From Cyanobacteriota bacterium (GTDB lineage Bacteria > Cyanobacteriota > Vampirovibrionia > Vampirovibrionales > Vampirovibrionaceae): DNA of 64,000 nucleotides. The stretch lies in NCBI GenBank assembly GCA_019751815.1, contig JAIEMW010000004.1, positions 415,933 through 479,932 of the forward strand, in the 5' to 3' direction. The notes under the pieces are model-generated. The model made no database searches. It was not told where the DNA came from and saw only the letters and a program-made list of their open reading frames with translations. The translations under genes and the position numbers were made by a program. Of the stretch, positions 41,429 through 49,546 are shown piece after piece (position 1 is the first letter of the stretch; the number at the start of each line of letters is the position of its first letter).

Positions 41429-42628
41429 GTGTCGAGTAAGCACACACCCGTTACCCTTTTACACGAAATCCAAGAGCAGCCTGAGCTCTTTCGGGCCTGT
41501 ATTAAGCGCTATCCACAGATGTTTGAGGCGCTTTCTCTCACAGGATCAGACATACAGGGGTTTAAACGTGTTATCGGGATTGCAGAAGGCTCAAGCAAAC
41601 ACGCACTTGAGATGGCAGCCCCTTTTATCGAAGCGTGGTCTGGCCTTCCTGTCACGATTATTCATCCAGAAAATCTGGAAGACAGCTTTCATATTCTGAA
41701 AAAACTGCCGGGGGTCGGGCCTGCCTATCACCCAGAGGATCTCTTTTTGGCCGTCTCACAATCGGGAGAAACTGCCAGTGTAAAGCGATCCCTGCACAGG
41801 CTGAAGCACCGTTTCCCTCATTTAAAGCACTTTTTGACACTGACCAACAATCCCAACAGCAGCCTGGCAACAGAGTACCCGCTGCATGTATGTATCGAAG
41901 CGGGGGTTGAACAATCCATCGCGGCCACCAAAACCATGTCGGTTTCTTTTTTGACCCTGCTTTTTCTGGGTTTGTATCTTGGCAAAACCAGACATTACCT
42001 GAGCGAAGGGGCGCATCAGCAGTTATTAGACACGCTGACGCATCTTCCAGAAAAAATTACCGCCGTCTGGGAGCCAAAAAGATTGGCACAACTGCAAGTA
42101 TTCACGCGTTCACTGATGGCCGTCAATCACTTTATCCTTTTGTCTAAAGGGCCGTTGGTACTCACATTGCCTGAGGCCGGGTTAAAGCTTACAGAAACCT
42201 CCAGCAACATCGTTTACACCGATAACACGGAAAGCTTCAAGCACGGCCCGAAAGTCATGCTATCTGGGATTCAGGGCGTCCACCCCAATTCAATCTATGT
42301 GGTGCCTCCCTCACAGGATTTAGCCATTCGGCTGTATAAAGATCTCAGGTCCCACTTCTGGATCAATCCATTCCAACCCAATGAGGCCTTGGCTTTTGAT
42401 GATGACCGGGTGTTTTTTATTGAGTTTGAAAATAGTGTGCAAGTACCCGAAACCGTTGAAAAAACCCTGCATATTGACCCTGAAAAGCACTTGATGCTGC
42501 CAAAAGCATCCCTTTTAGAAAGCCTTTTCCTATGTTTGATTACATTTCAAACCATATGCTATTACCTGGCCTGCTTTAAGGGCGAAGACCCCAACAACCC
42601 AGCGCTCAGCAAAGCCGTGACAACCTAG
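41429..42628 (+). CDS. SIS-domain sugar-phosphate isomerase/deaminase (GlmS C-domain-like)
   Basis: A cytoplasmic enzyme of ~399 aa with two SIS domains like the isomerase half of glucosamine-6-phosphate synthase, without the glutaminase domain. Motifs: VSQSGETASVKRSL (sugar-phosphate loop), GVEQSIAATKTMSVSF, TESFKHGPKVML and the C-terminal GEDPNNPALSKAVT (compare DxPRNLAKSVTVE). It probably acts as a glucosamine-6-phosphate deaminase or related isomerase downstream of NagA. I place the start at the GTG at 41429, with AAGGA about 10 nt upstream. The frame is open further upstream but the extension is Lys/Gln-rich and unlike the family. Confidence 0.8.
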   Translation: MSSKHTPVTLLHEIQEQPELFRACIKRYPQMFEALSLTGSDIQGFKRVIGIAEGSSKHALEMAAPFIEAWSGLPVTIIHPENLEDSFHILKKLPGVGPAYHPEDLFLAVSQSGETASVKRSLHRLKHRFPHLKHFLTLTNNPNSSLATEYPLHVCIEAGVEQSIAATKTMSVSFLTLLFLGLYLGKTRHYLSEGAHQQLLDTLTHLPEKITAVWEPKRLAQLQVFTRSLMAVNHFILLSKGPLVLTLPEAGLKLTETSSNIVYTDNTESFKHGPKVMLSGIQGVHPNSIYVVPPSQDLAIRLYKDLRSHFWINPFQPNEALAFDDDRVFFIEFENSVQVPETVEKTLHIDPEKHLMLPKASLLESLFLCLITFQTICYYLACFKGEDPNNPALSKAVTT

Positions 42629-42665
42629 CTTATCCAGAATCTACAGCTAGTTTTCTGGAATTGCT

Positions 42666-43025
42666 TTATTGGACATGCCAGCCTCTGTAACCACCAGCCA
42701 GAGAGTAAACCTGTCCATACCCCATTTTAAGCAACGTTTGTGCGGCGAGTGCCGAACGGCTGCCGCCCCCGCACACGGTCACAATCACGGTCTCCTGGTC
42801 GGGGACCATTTCGTCAATTTCAAGCTCCAATAGGCCTCGGGATAAATTTAACGCCTGTGGTACCGTTCCTGCTGCGTAATCATCGGCTTCACGAACATCC
42901 AACACCACCAGGGTTCTTTTTTCTGCTAGCCACTGGCGCAGGCTACTGGCATCCACTTCCTGTATTTCTGATTTGGCCTCAAGCACAAGATCTCGAAAGC
43001 GTTTTCCCCGACGGGCGTTATCCAT
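42666..43025 (-). CDS. Rhodanese-domain protein
   Basis: A single-domain sulfurtransferase of 119 aa: VVLDVREADDYAAGTVPQALN (about 35-55), active-site loop with Cys in VTVCGGGSRS (about 86) and the ending LAGGYRGWHVQ. It carries sulfane sulfur in transfer to thiol acceptors; the physiological substrate is not evident. It is 15 nt downstream of the DUF1934 gene on the same strand. Confidence 0.88.
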   Translation of the reverse strand: MDNARRGKRFRDLVLEAKSEIQEVDASSLRQWLAEKRTLVVLDVREADDYAAGTVPQALNLSRGLLELEIDEMVPDQETVIVTVCGGGSRSALAAQTLLKMGYGQVYSLAGGYRGWHVQ

Positions 43026-43040
43026 GAGTCATTGTGTCCA

Positions 43041-43487
43041 TTAGCGAATAAAAATTTCCAGATTATAGAAACCCAGATGACTATCCCCAGACCAGAGTTC
43101 GTACAGGACGTCAATAATGCCCCCATCGGTACTGAGTGAATAATCCATTTTTTTACAGAAGTTCCGGCACACAACAGAACCGCCCCCGTAAAAGTACTGG
43201 CTGGCATACCACTCACCCACTTTATAGGTTTGTCTGCTATGCACATCACCAATTTTCACAATGGACATGACGCCTCGAGAAACTTTGACGGTAGTGGTCA
43301 CTTTTTTCTCATTCATGTGGGCGTCAAAGGCCAAAATATAGGTCTCATCATCCACCTGATACAAAGAACCTTGAGACTCCTCAGTGATTTCAACCGGGTC
43401 ATAACCGTTCATCGTCTGTGTAAAACAGACGTCGACCATCACCGTTTTTTTGAGTTTTTTAACGTCGCTCATACTCGAATCACGCAT
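43041..43487 (-). CDS. DUF1934 (YwiB-like) beta-barrel protein
   Basis: A 148-aa soluble protein resembling the small calycin-like DUF1934 family. It has an opening strand with ITEESQGSLYQVDDETYILAF, then VSRGVMSIVKIGDVHSRQTYKVGEWY and the ending GIIDVLYELWSGDSHLGFYNLEIFI, where the alternation DVxYxL..N..IxI is typical. A second ATG five codons in (MSDVKK) may be the true start. No function is established for the family. The gene is preceded by a perfect 7-bp hairpin (43513-43531). Confidence 0.65.
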   Translation of the reverse strand: MRDSSMSDVKKLKKTVMVDVCFTQTMNGYDPVEITEESQGSLYQVDDETYILAFDAHMNEKKVTTTVKVSRGVMSIVKIGDVHSRQTYKVGEWYASQYFYGGGSVVCRNFCKKMDYSLSTDGGIIDVLYELWSGDSHLGFYNLEIFIR

Positions 43488-43512
43488 CCGAAATTCAGGA
43501 CCACCTTACCGC

Positions 43513-43531
43513 CGCATGATCATTTCATGCG
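43513..43531. promoter_or_regulatory. Inverted repeat between rlmH and the DUF1934 gene
   Basis: CGCATGA-TCATT-TCATGCG, 7 bp perfect with a 5-nt loop, 26 nt upstream of the DUF1934 start. There is no U-tract on the minus-strand side, so it is not a normal terminator. It could be an operator or an RNA processing or stability hairpin. Confidence 0.35.
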
Positions 43532-43557
43532 ACGTTCAACAATAACCGACTATTTTT

Positions 43558-44082
43558 CTACTTGTGATAGGGTTCGCCGCGGTGGATCTTATAGGCTCGG
43601 TACAGTTGCTCTAAAAAGAGAAGTCGCACATGCTGATGCGTCATCGTCATCGAAGACAGTGATAGGCACCAGTCGGCCTGATCGATCAACGCAGGGGCTA
43701 GGCCCCAGGCTCCACCAATCACTACGATCATAGGCTGTGTCACCCCTGCTCCGGACCCCCCATTTGAATGAATTTTTCCTGCCTGCAAGAGATGGGGTGG
43801 CACCCGCTCAAACCATGTCTTAGCGAAGCTTGGAGAGTCATACTTTTCCCCTCGTTCACTCAAAACAAGTGTATAGGCTGCCTTTTGGAAGTAAGGCATT
43901 AAGCGCTCAGCCTCTTTGGCCATGGCCATTTCAGGCGAGACGGTTGCAGTTACTGGCTCATCCTTCACTTCTTGTACTGCAATCGCCACGTAGGCACTCA
44001 ACCGTTTGAGGTACTCATCAATACCAGGGGCCAGGTAACGAAAGTCCCCCTTCAGTCCGCCAACCATTAAGAGTTGAATCAT
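43558..44082 (-). CDS. rlmH: 23S rRNA (pseudouridine1915-N3)-methyltransferase RlmH
   Basis: A SPOUT-fold methyltransferase acting on helix 69 of 23S rRNA. The protein is 174 aa, slightly longer than the usual ~155. The SAM-binding trefoil knot is clear: VVIGGAWGLAPAL, then LSLSSMTMTHQHVRLLFLEQLYRAYKIHRGEPYHK, the family's signature C terminus. A loop insertion around residues 95-112 accounts for the extra length. It is transcribed away from the DUF1015 gene. Confidence 0.95.
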   Translation of the reverse strand: MIQLLMVGGLKGDFRYLAPGIDEYLKRLSAYVAIAVQEVKDEPVTATVSPEMAMAKEAERLMPYFQKAAYTLVLSERGEKYDSPSFAKTWFERVPPHLLQAGKIHSNGGSGAGVTQPMIVVIGGAWGLAPALIDQADWCLSLSSMTMTHQHVRLLFLEQLYRAYKIHRGEPYHK

Positions 44083-44114
44083 GGGTTTTTGGTACTCGTC
44101 TGCTGTGTTTCGGT

Positions 44115-44120
44115 TAAAAT
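44115..44120 (+). promoter_or_regulatory. -10 box of the DUF1015 gene, probably leaderless
   Basis: TAAAAT ending 9 nt before the ATG at 44130; the intervening bases contain no Shine-Dalgarno. The rlmH gene starts 47 nt away on the other strand. Confidence 0.45.
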
Positions 44121-44129
44121 CGTCTCACG

Positions 44130-45464
44130 ATGGCACGAATTTTTCCATTTCAGGGGCTACGCTACGTGCCCGAAAATTCAGATGGTGATATCTCTTTAGT
44201 CACCGCACCTCCCTATGATGTCATCAGTAGTGAGGCGCAACGGGCGTTTTATGCGAACCACCCGGCCAATGTGGTTCGGTTGATTTTAAATCAGCCTGAA
44301 AAAGAAGACAGCGCCCAGTACAATCCCTATACCCGCGCCACGGAGTTTCTCAAACAATGGGTCCGAGAAGGAACACTGAAAACAGACCCTCAGCCCGCCG
44401 TCTATGCTTATCATCAGCAGTGGACCATGCCCAACGGTCAGCCTATCACCCGAAAGGGGGTTATTGCTCTGCTGGCACTAGAGCCTTATGACTCTGGGGT
44501 GGTGCTGCCGCACGAAAACATCATTCCTAAGTACGTCAATGACCGGCTGACCTTAATACAGCACTGCCAAACCAATCTGAGCCCTATTTTTATGATTTAC
44601 GAGGACCCAGAGCGCTGGCTTGAAAATAACTTACTGGAAAACCCCTCAACAGGAACTCATGGAACACCGACCGTTTTTGCCGAAGATGAGGGTGCCGTCA
44701 CACACCAATTATGGGTGGTGGATAATCCACAAAAAATACAGGCTCTTCAGCAGCGGCTCTTAAAAGAATCTCTTCTCATTGCCGATGGGCACCATCGATA
44801 TGAAACCGCGTTGGCCTATCAGCGCTTTGTTCGAGAGGCTTACCAAAAAGCCCATGGCCAAGTGGCAGTCCCAGGCAGTTTAAAGAGCGATTACATTATG
44901 GTGTTTTTAGCTAATATGAGCGATCCGGGTCTCCTCGTTGAGCCCACCCACCGACTGTTTCGTCAGTGGCCAGAAACAGTTGCAGCGCAGTGGTCAACTG
45001 AAACGTTGCTACAGGCCCTTGAGCAAGACTACCAACTCATCCATTCCCCGGCCCCAAACGCGTCTGGTGACCTTTCGATGACACTCCATCTCCCGGCACA
45101 AAACCCCATTGGGCTCCGCCTTAAGACCACTGAGCGAATGGCTGATCCTCATTTCTGGGGGCATCGTATTCCAGAGCCCATGAGGTGGCTGGATGTGGCG
45201 CTGTTAGATACGGGTTTAATCCAACACCACTGGAAGACCACCGCGTCAGACTTAAAAAATGCAGAATTAATGCGCTTTTATCAATCCAGAGAAGAGCTTA
45301 GATATTATCTGGACGGGCAAAAAGCCGTCTGTGGTTTTGAAATGAACACACCTGTGCTCTCTGCCATTAAGGCGGTCTGTCAGGCCGGGCACCGGATGCC
45401 GCAAAAATCAACGTATTTTTACCCCAAAATCCGCAGTGGACTGGTCTTTTATTCCTATATTTAA
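44130..45464 (+). CDS. DUF1015 family protein
   Basis: A 444-aa cytoplasmic protein of the DUF1015 family. It opens with IFPFQGLRYVPENSDGDISLVTAPPYDVI and continues NPANVVRLIL, a HENIIPKYVNDRL block, ADGHHRYETALAYQR with a His-rich turn that looks like a metal or active site, and a long C-terminal domain ending FYPKIRSGLVFY. Length is usual for the family. Biochemical activity is not known; some genomes place it near amino-acid or nucleotide metabolism, which this window does not clarify. Confidence 0.9.
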   Translation: MARIFPFQGLRYVPENSDGDISLVTAPPYDVISSEAQRAFYANHPANVVRLILNQPEKEDSAQYNPYTRATEFLKQWVREGTLKTDPQPAVYAYHQQWTMPNGQPITRKGVIALLALEPYDSGVVLPHENIIPKYVNDRLTLIQHCQTNLSPIFMIYEDPERWLENNLLENPSTGTHGTPTVFAEDEGAVTHQLWVVDNPQKIQALQQRLLKESLLIADGHHRYETALAYQRFVREAYQKAHGQVAVPGSLKSDYIMVFLANMSDPGLLVEPTHRLFRQWPETVAAQWSTETLLQALEQDYQLIHSPAPNASGDLSMTLHLPAQNPIGLRLKTTERMADPHFWGHRIPEPMRWLDVALLDTGLIQHHWKTTASDLKNAELMRFYQSREELRYYLDGQKAVCGFEMNTPVLSAIKAVCQAGHRMPQKSTYFYPKIRSGLVFYSYI

Positions 45465-45481
45465 ACTGGCTTTGCTTGGGC

Positions 45482-45487
45482 TATAAT
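45482..45487 (+). promoter_or_regulatory. -10 box of the 85-aa membrane protein gene, probably leaderless
   Basis: TATAAT ending 7 nt before the ATG at 45495, leaving no room for a leader or Shine-Dalgarno. Confidence 0.5.
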
Positions 45488-45494
45488 ACGGGGC

Positions 45495-45752
45495 ATGACA
45501 ACACAAGCCTTCACCTCCCCGCGACCTCAGAAAAGTCTGGAAGAACGCCAGGCACTGGCAAAAAAGCAGGCCCTGCTTGCCTGGGGACTCGCCGTTTTTG
45601 TGTTTTTAACCTTTATGTCGGTCTGCGCGGTGGCGGTGGTTACCACGATGAATATCGAAGCCAATAAGCCAGGGTTTAAAGCCATTGAAGTGAGTCAGCC
45701 CATCTCCTTTCTGGACAATACCTACCTCAAAAAAGCCCCTGCCAAGCCCTAA
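45495..45752 (+). CDS. Small single-helix membrane protein
   Basis: An 85-aa protein, not recognised. A charged N terminus with a short basic/acidic helix (LEERQALAKKQALLAWG) is followed by one membrane helix (about 31-53) and a short exported tail ending Lys/Ala/Pro. A box directly ahead gives it its own promoter. Function unknown. Confidence 0.6.
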   Translation: MTTQAFTSPRPQKSLEERQALAKKQALLAWGLAVFVFLTFMSVCAVAVVTTMNIEANKPGFKAIEVSQPISFLDNTYLKKAPAKP

Positions 45753-45865
45753 ATTAACTGGCCCTGAATTGGCGGGCTCTTTATGTTTCCTTAAACAGGC
45801 TTAAAAAAAACCAGGCAAAATCCAGATTGGGCCCCCTGAGGTGGCACAATAGAAATATCAACAGC

Positions 45866-45889
45866 AAGGACCTGTTCCAAACGGGCCTT
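45866..45889 (+). promoter_or_regulatory. Strong hairpin in the hsp20 leader
   Basis: A 10-bp stem with one bulged A and a CCA loop, with arms AAGG-A-CCTGTT and AACGGGCCTT, about 75 nt before the hsp20 start. A CACAAT/AATATC-like -10 lies just upstream, so the hairpin would sit near the mRNA 5' end. Heat-shock leaders often fold as RNA thermometers; the pairing partner of the ribosome site is not shown. Confidence 0.35.
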
Positions 45890-45964
45890 AACTGTTCCTC
45901 TTTTTCTCGTGTGATGTTGTCAAAGTCTTGATTTAAAAAGTCATTTAGTGGTGGAGTTTGCGTA

Positions 45965-46531
45965 ATGGGTTCACAACGGCGTGGCATGAAGTCGCCTTTT
46001 CGGCTGCTTGATGAAGATTTTAGTGTCTTTAAATCTCAAATTAACCAATGGTTCGACCAGACCATGAATGCCAGTGCGGGGCATTACCCAGAGCAGTATG
46101 CTGCCACTGAAGGGGGTCTTGGAAACGAAACACATAGTGGTGCACCCACCACGTTATCACTACCGGTTGAACTGCTTGAAACACCCAAGGCCTTTGTGGT
46201 CTATGCCCTGCTGCCCGGTGTGAATGAGCATGAGATTGATATCCAGGTGAAGGGCCAAGAGCTCGTGATCACGGCGATTTTTCGCCCTCGAGATGCCCGA
46301 GAACTGGAGCGTCACGGACTCGATGAGGCGGAATCCATTCTGCATCTCATGGAATTTCGCTACGGGAAAGTTCGGCGCAATATCAGCTTCAATAAGCCAA
46401 TTTTGGCCAATGAAGTCCAAGCCCTCTATCACCAAGGCATGCTCCGGTTGAATATTCCCAAAAAGCTCACTCAGCTGTACGATCAGCCGCATTCGATTAA
46501 AATTCAGCCGATGAACCCGTTTTACGTCTGA
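45965..46531 (+). CDS. Hsp20/alpha-crystallin small heat-shock protein
   Basis: ATP-independent holdase of 188 aa. The N-terminal arm (1-70) includes FRLLDEDFSVFKSQINQWFD. The crystallin domain runs from about 72 to 175 (LPVELLETPKAFVVYALLPG, INVQ-like strand VKGQELVITA, then EFRYGKVRRNISFN and GMLRLNIPKK), with the characteristic GMLxLxIPK end. The C-terminal I-x-I tail motif is weak. GGTGGAG lies about 8 nt upstream of the ATG. Confidence 0.92.
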   Translation: MGSQRRGMKSPFRLLDEDFSVFKSQINQWFDQTMNASAGHYPEQYAATEGGLGNETHSGAPTTLSLPVELLETPKAFVVYALLPGVNEHEIDIQVKGQELVITAIFRPRDARELERHGLDEAESILHLMEFRYGKVRRNISFNKPILANEVQALYHQGMLRLNIPKKLTQLYDQPHSIKIQPMNPFYV

Positions 46532-46631
46532 TTCTGGCTCAATTTCATCTTTAATTCCTAGCCTAATTCCTAGTTTTTCCCATCCACATCCACACACCTT
46601 ATTGGTCCATCTTCAATAGCGGGGGATTGTT

Positions 46632-46676
46632 CATTGGCCCAAAAGCCAATGCAGCAGTTTCCCGTTTTCTTTTTTT
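46632..46676 (+). terminator. Rho-independent terminator downstream of hsp20
   Basis: Perfect 7-bp stem CATTGGC/GCCAATG with loop CCAAAA, followed after a short spacer by a T-rich run (46665-46676) on the plus strand. It lies 100 nt after the hsp20 stop and just ahead of the convergent methyltransferase gene. Confidence 0.55.
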
Positions 46677-46699
46677 GAAGAAGACTATTTTTTAGAAGG

Positions 46700-47641
46700 C
46701 TATTTTTTGGCGCGTTTACTGCTCGTGGGTTTTTCAAACACAATCACATACTCGTGCTTAAAGAGATAAAACCCACCCTTAAGCGCTCTGTAGCGCCACA
46801 GGTTATTCATCCGGCCCTTGGCCTTCTCGTTGCCTGTCATGTTTTTCACAATGATCGACTTGGTCTTAAACCCAGCCCGGTTCATCCGGTCCATGCAGTA
46901 AAACCCAAGTGGGATCAGTTCTCCATTGGCGTATTTATCGCCAATTACTAGACCGGCAAAGCGCCCAGGCTCTAAAGACTCATAGCCCACACGGGCGACT
47001 GCTTCAAACTGGTCTAAGAAGGCCTCCGTGCTTTCAGCATTGGACAGATCGGCCTTAGACTCAGAAAATCGAATAATATCGGCATAAGGCGGGTGCAAAA
47101 ATAAAAATTGGGCCTGTGCTGCATCTAACTGCTTGAGACCGCGCTGAATTGCTTTTGGGGTCCACTGTTCATCGGCGCTATTGCCGTTGATAATGACCAC
47201 CTGGTCGCCTTTGTCTTGTTCCGTCAGTTTTTCTCGAACATAGTCGACCATCTCCGGTTTTAATTCCACACCCACAGAGCGGCGGCCCAAATTCACCGCC
47301 TCAATGGCACTGGTCCCGGAGCCCAAAAACAAGTCCAAAACCACATCCCCAGTCTTGGTATAGCGGGTAATCAGTTGGGTTAAAATCTGCGGCACACAGT
47401 TGCCGTGATAATCGAGCTGGTGGCCGTTTTGCTTATCTCGGCCAGAGAACATCCAGAGAGAGCCCGTCTCAATGTCCTCGTAGTCACGCCACTTGCTCAC
47501 GTCTAAATCACTGTAAGCCAGTGTTTTGCTTTCGGTATTTTTTGGGTCTGTTTTGGACCCCGATTTTAATGCCTTATTTGATGTTTTGGCAGACAGGGGT
47601 TTCCGGTCTTTTTTGGCAAATTGCCGTGCTTGCTCTTTCAT
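46700..47641 (-). CDS. Orphan DNA methyltransferase (N4-cytosine/N6-adenine type)
   Basis: A 313-aa amino-methyltransferase. A Lys-rich N-terminal tail (about 1-45) is followed by motif I VVLDLFLGSGTSAIEA with the adjoining GVELKPEMVDYVREKL, and a catalytic motif IV that reads FLHPPY where D/N/SPPY is usual. The gene order within the protein puts motif I before motif IV. A C-terminal block (RMNNLWRYRALKGGFYLFKHEYVIVF) matches the end of N4/N6 DNA methylases. No restriction endonuclease or specificity gene adjoins, so it is more likely an epigenetic or regulatory enzyme. Target sequence unknown. Confidence 0.82.
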   Translation of the reverse strand: MKEQARQFAKKDRKPLSAKTSNKALKSGSKTDPKNTESKTLAYSDLDVSKWRDYEDIETGSLWMFSGRDKQNGHQLDYHGNCVPQILTQLITRYTKTGDVVLDLFLGSGTSAIEAVNLGRRSVGVELKPEMVDYVREKLTEQDKGDQVVIINGNSADEQWTPKAIQRGLKQLDAAQAQFLFLHPPYADIIRFSESKADLSNAESTEAFLDQFEAVARVGYESLEPGRFAGLVIGDKYANGELIPLGFYCMDRMNRAGFKTKSIIVKNMTGNEKAKGRMNNLWRYRALKGGFYLFKHEYVIVFEKPTSSKRAKK

Positions 47642-47828
47642 CAGGAAAAAACCACCGCTCTCAATCTGTTATGATTGTCATCTCGACTACCTCTGATGAG
47701 CTCATCTTAGAAAAACCCTCCCCAAAGCACGTCCTCTGGCTGGGGGATTTATCCCCTAACAATTTCAAAGGCTGTTGCGGTTTTTAATGCAAGAATACTG
47801 TCTAAAGTAATAGTGAGCCCTCCCGCTG

Positions 47829-48890
47829 ATGAACATCATCCACATTCAAAATTATGCTGAAACCCAGACACTGCATAGCCGTGCCGTGTTAGGCCACGGT
47901 CAGAGTTCGTGCGCGATCGGGATGTTTGACGGGGTTCATCTTGGACACCGGGTCGTACTGGAAAGTGCGCTCAGAGAAACTCGCTTAAATCACCCCCTCA
48001 GCTCTGTCGTCATCAGCTTTGCCAACCACCCCCAGCAGTTGCTATCGAGCACGCCCACCCCCATGTTGTCTGATTTACCGGAACGGCTGGCTATTTTTGA
48101 ATCAATGGGCTTTGATTACGCCGTGATTCTGGACTTTGCCCCATGGCTTCGGGATCTACCCGCAGAAGCTTTTATCCAACAGATTTTGGTGGAAGGACTT
48201 TCAGCTGCCAGTATCTCTGTCGGCTACGATCACCATTTTGGCAAAGGCCGTGAAGGCAACGGTGCCTATCTCCAGTCCAAAGAAGCCCGTTATGGTTATA
48301 AAACACAGGTGATCGATCCCGTTCGACTCGACACCCCCTCCGGCGACACAGATATTGTCAGCAGCACTGTGATTCGCAAATTGCTGAGTTTTGGCCATCT
48401 AGGCCAGGCCAACACCATGTTAGGCCGCCCGTATTCGATTAGTGGGCAAGTCGTCCCAGGTGTCCAGCGCGGACAAACCATCGGCTTTCCCACAGCCAAT
48501 CTGGCCATTCCCAATAACAGACTCACTCCAGCCAACGGTACATATGGGGGGATTGCCATTCTGGGTGAGGTCTCCTACCCCGCCGTCTGCAATATTGGGT
48601 TTAGCCCGACCTTTGGAGACCAACCGGAAAAACGGGTGGAAGTTCATCTCCTCAATTATCAAGGAGAAAAGGGAAATGCCTTCTATGGAGAGCACTTGGG
48701 CTTTGCTTTTACCCATAAGCTGCGTGACGAAAAGAGCTTCCCTTCTGTGGAAGCCTTGATTCAACAAATCAGAAGTGATTGCCACAAAGCCACCGAATTG
48801 TTAGATACTGTCGAGCGACCTTGGTTAGAGCATGCGACCACCCTTAACACCACAGCCAGACGTTATCATCAACGAACGAACACGGATTAA
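47829..48890 (+). CDS. ribF: Bifunctional riboflavin kinase / FAD synthetase
   Basis: Makes FMN from riboflavin and FAD from FMN. The protein is 353 aa. The N-terminal nucleotidyltransferase domain has GMFDGVHLGHRVVL and the VGYDHHFGKGREG region; STVIRKLLSFG marks the end of that domain. The C-terminal kinase domain has GRPYSISGQVVPGVQRGQTIGFPTANL and VHLLNYQGEKGNAFYGEHL. No RFN-type riboswitch precedes it; the 187-nt upstream region shows only a small GGGGA-TTTA-TCCCC hairpin at 47743-47756. The last ~50 residues overlap or extend past the normal end. The next gene starts inside it. Confidence 0.96.
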   Translation: MNIIHIQNYAETQTLHSRAVLGHGQSSCAIGMFDGVHLGHRVVLESALRETRLNHPLSSVVISFANHPQQLLSSTPTPMLSDLPERLAIFESMGFDYAVILDFAPWLRDLPAEAFIQQILVEGLSAASISVGYDHHFGKGREGNGAYLQSKEARYGYKTQVIDPVRLDTPSGDTDIVSSTVIRKLLSFGHLGQANTMLGRPYSISGQVVPGVQRGQTIGFPTANLAIPNNRLTPANGTYGGIAILGEVSYPAVCNIGFSPTFGDQPEKRVEVHLLNYQGEKGNAFYGEHLGFAFTHKLRDEKSFPSVEALIQQIRSDCHKATELLDTVERPWLEHATTLNTTARRYHQRTNTD

Positions 48891-49545
48891 AACAGCCTCA
48901 GCCAGATTTCGAGAGGGTGCCATTCATGTCAGTGTGCCGCGGCATTGGCCCAAAAGCCTCAAAGTAGCCGTCATTCAAGAACTGGCTGAAAAAGTCGCCA
49001 AACAACAAGCCAAGCAGCAACAGCAAGATGAACAGGCCATGGCCACGTTGGATTCTCAGACAGAACGCGTCCATTTTGACTCATTAGAGGCCTTAAGTTC
49101 ATACGTCCATCAGCTCAATGCTGAAACACTTCGAGTACCGCTGGCGAAAGTCCGGATTGGCCGTTCCCGTTACTCTCACCTAGCCCAAATGAATATCGTT
49201 AACCGCGTGATGACGGTGTCTCGCTACTGCCTGGAAAGTGTTCCAGCAGAAGCCTTTCGCTATTTAATCTTGCACGAGCTGGCACACTTGATTGAACCCT
49301 CCCATAACAAACGGTTTTGGGCACTGCTTGCAATCTACGTGCCTGATTACAAAGAACAGGCCAAGTGCATCCAACGTTTTTACCGGCTTGCGGTTAGGCG
49401 GGCAGAAGAACAAAAATCCAAAGAACACGCACTCAAAGAACAAACGCCCATAGAAAGACCCTTAAAAACAGCCCCCAAACAACAAGCAAACAAGCTCTCC
49501 CCACTAGAGCATCTTCAGCAACTGTGCTTAAGGTTATTTGATTAA
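48832..49545 (+). CDS. YgjP-like zinc metallopeptidase (M48-related)
   Basis: A 237-aa cytoplasmic protein of the YgjP/DUF45 group. A basic N-terminal strand region is followed by YSHLAQMNIVNRVMTVSRYC, and then the zinc motif HELAH (about 147-151) with the third ligand His in EPSHNKRFW. The C-terminal third is a Lys/Gln/Glu-rich helix. Related to SprT/WSS-type proteases; the natural substrate is not known. Its start overlaps the ribF 3' end by 59 nt, so translation may be coupled. Confidence 0.85.
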   Translation: MRPPLTPQPDVIINERTRIKTASARFREGAIHVSVPRHWPKSLKVAVIQELAEKVAKQQAKQQQQDEQAMATLDSQTERVHFDSLEALSSYVHQLNAETLRVPLAKVRIGRSRYSHLAQMNIVNRVMTVSRYCLESVPAEAFRYLILHELAHLIEPSHNKRFWALLAIYVPDYKEQAKCIQRFYRLAVRRAEEQKSKEHALKEQTPIERPLKTAPKQQANKLSPLEHLQQLCLRLFD

Positions 49546-49546
49546 A

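Noticed and set aside
43230..43733. 167-aa plus-strand frame across the DUF1934 and rlmH genes
   Set aside because: It spans two real minus-strand genes and the hairpin between them; its translation shows no domain.
47642..47828. FMN riboswitch upstream of ribF
   Set aside because: The conserved RFN sequence blocks are absent; only a 5-bp GGGGA/TCCCC hairpin is seen.
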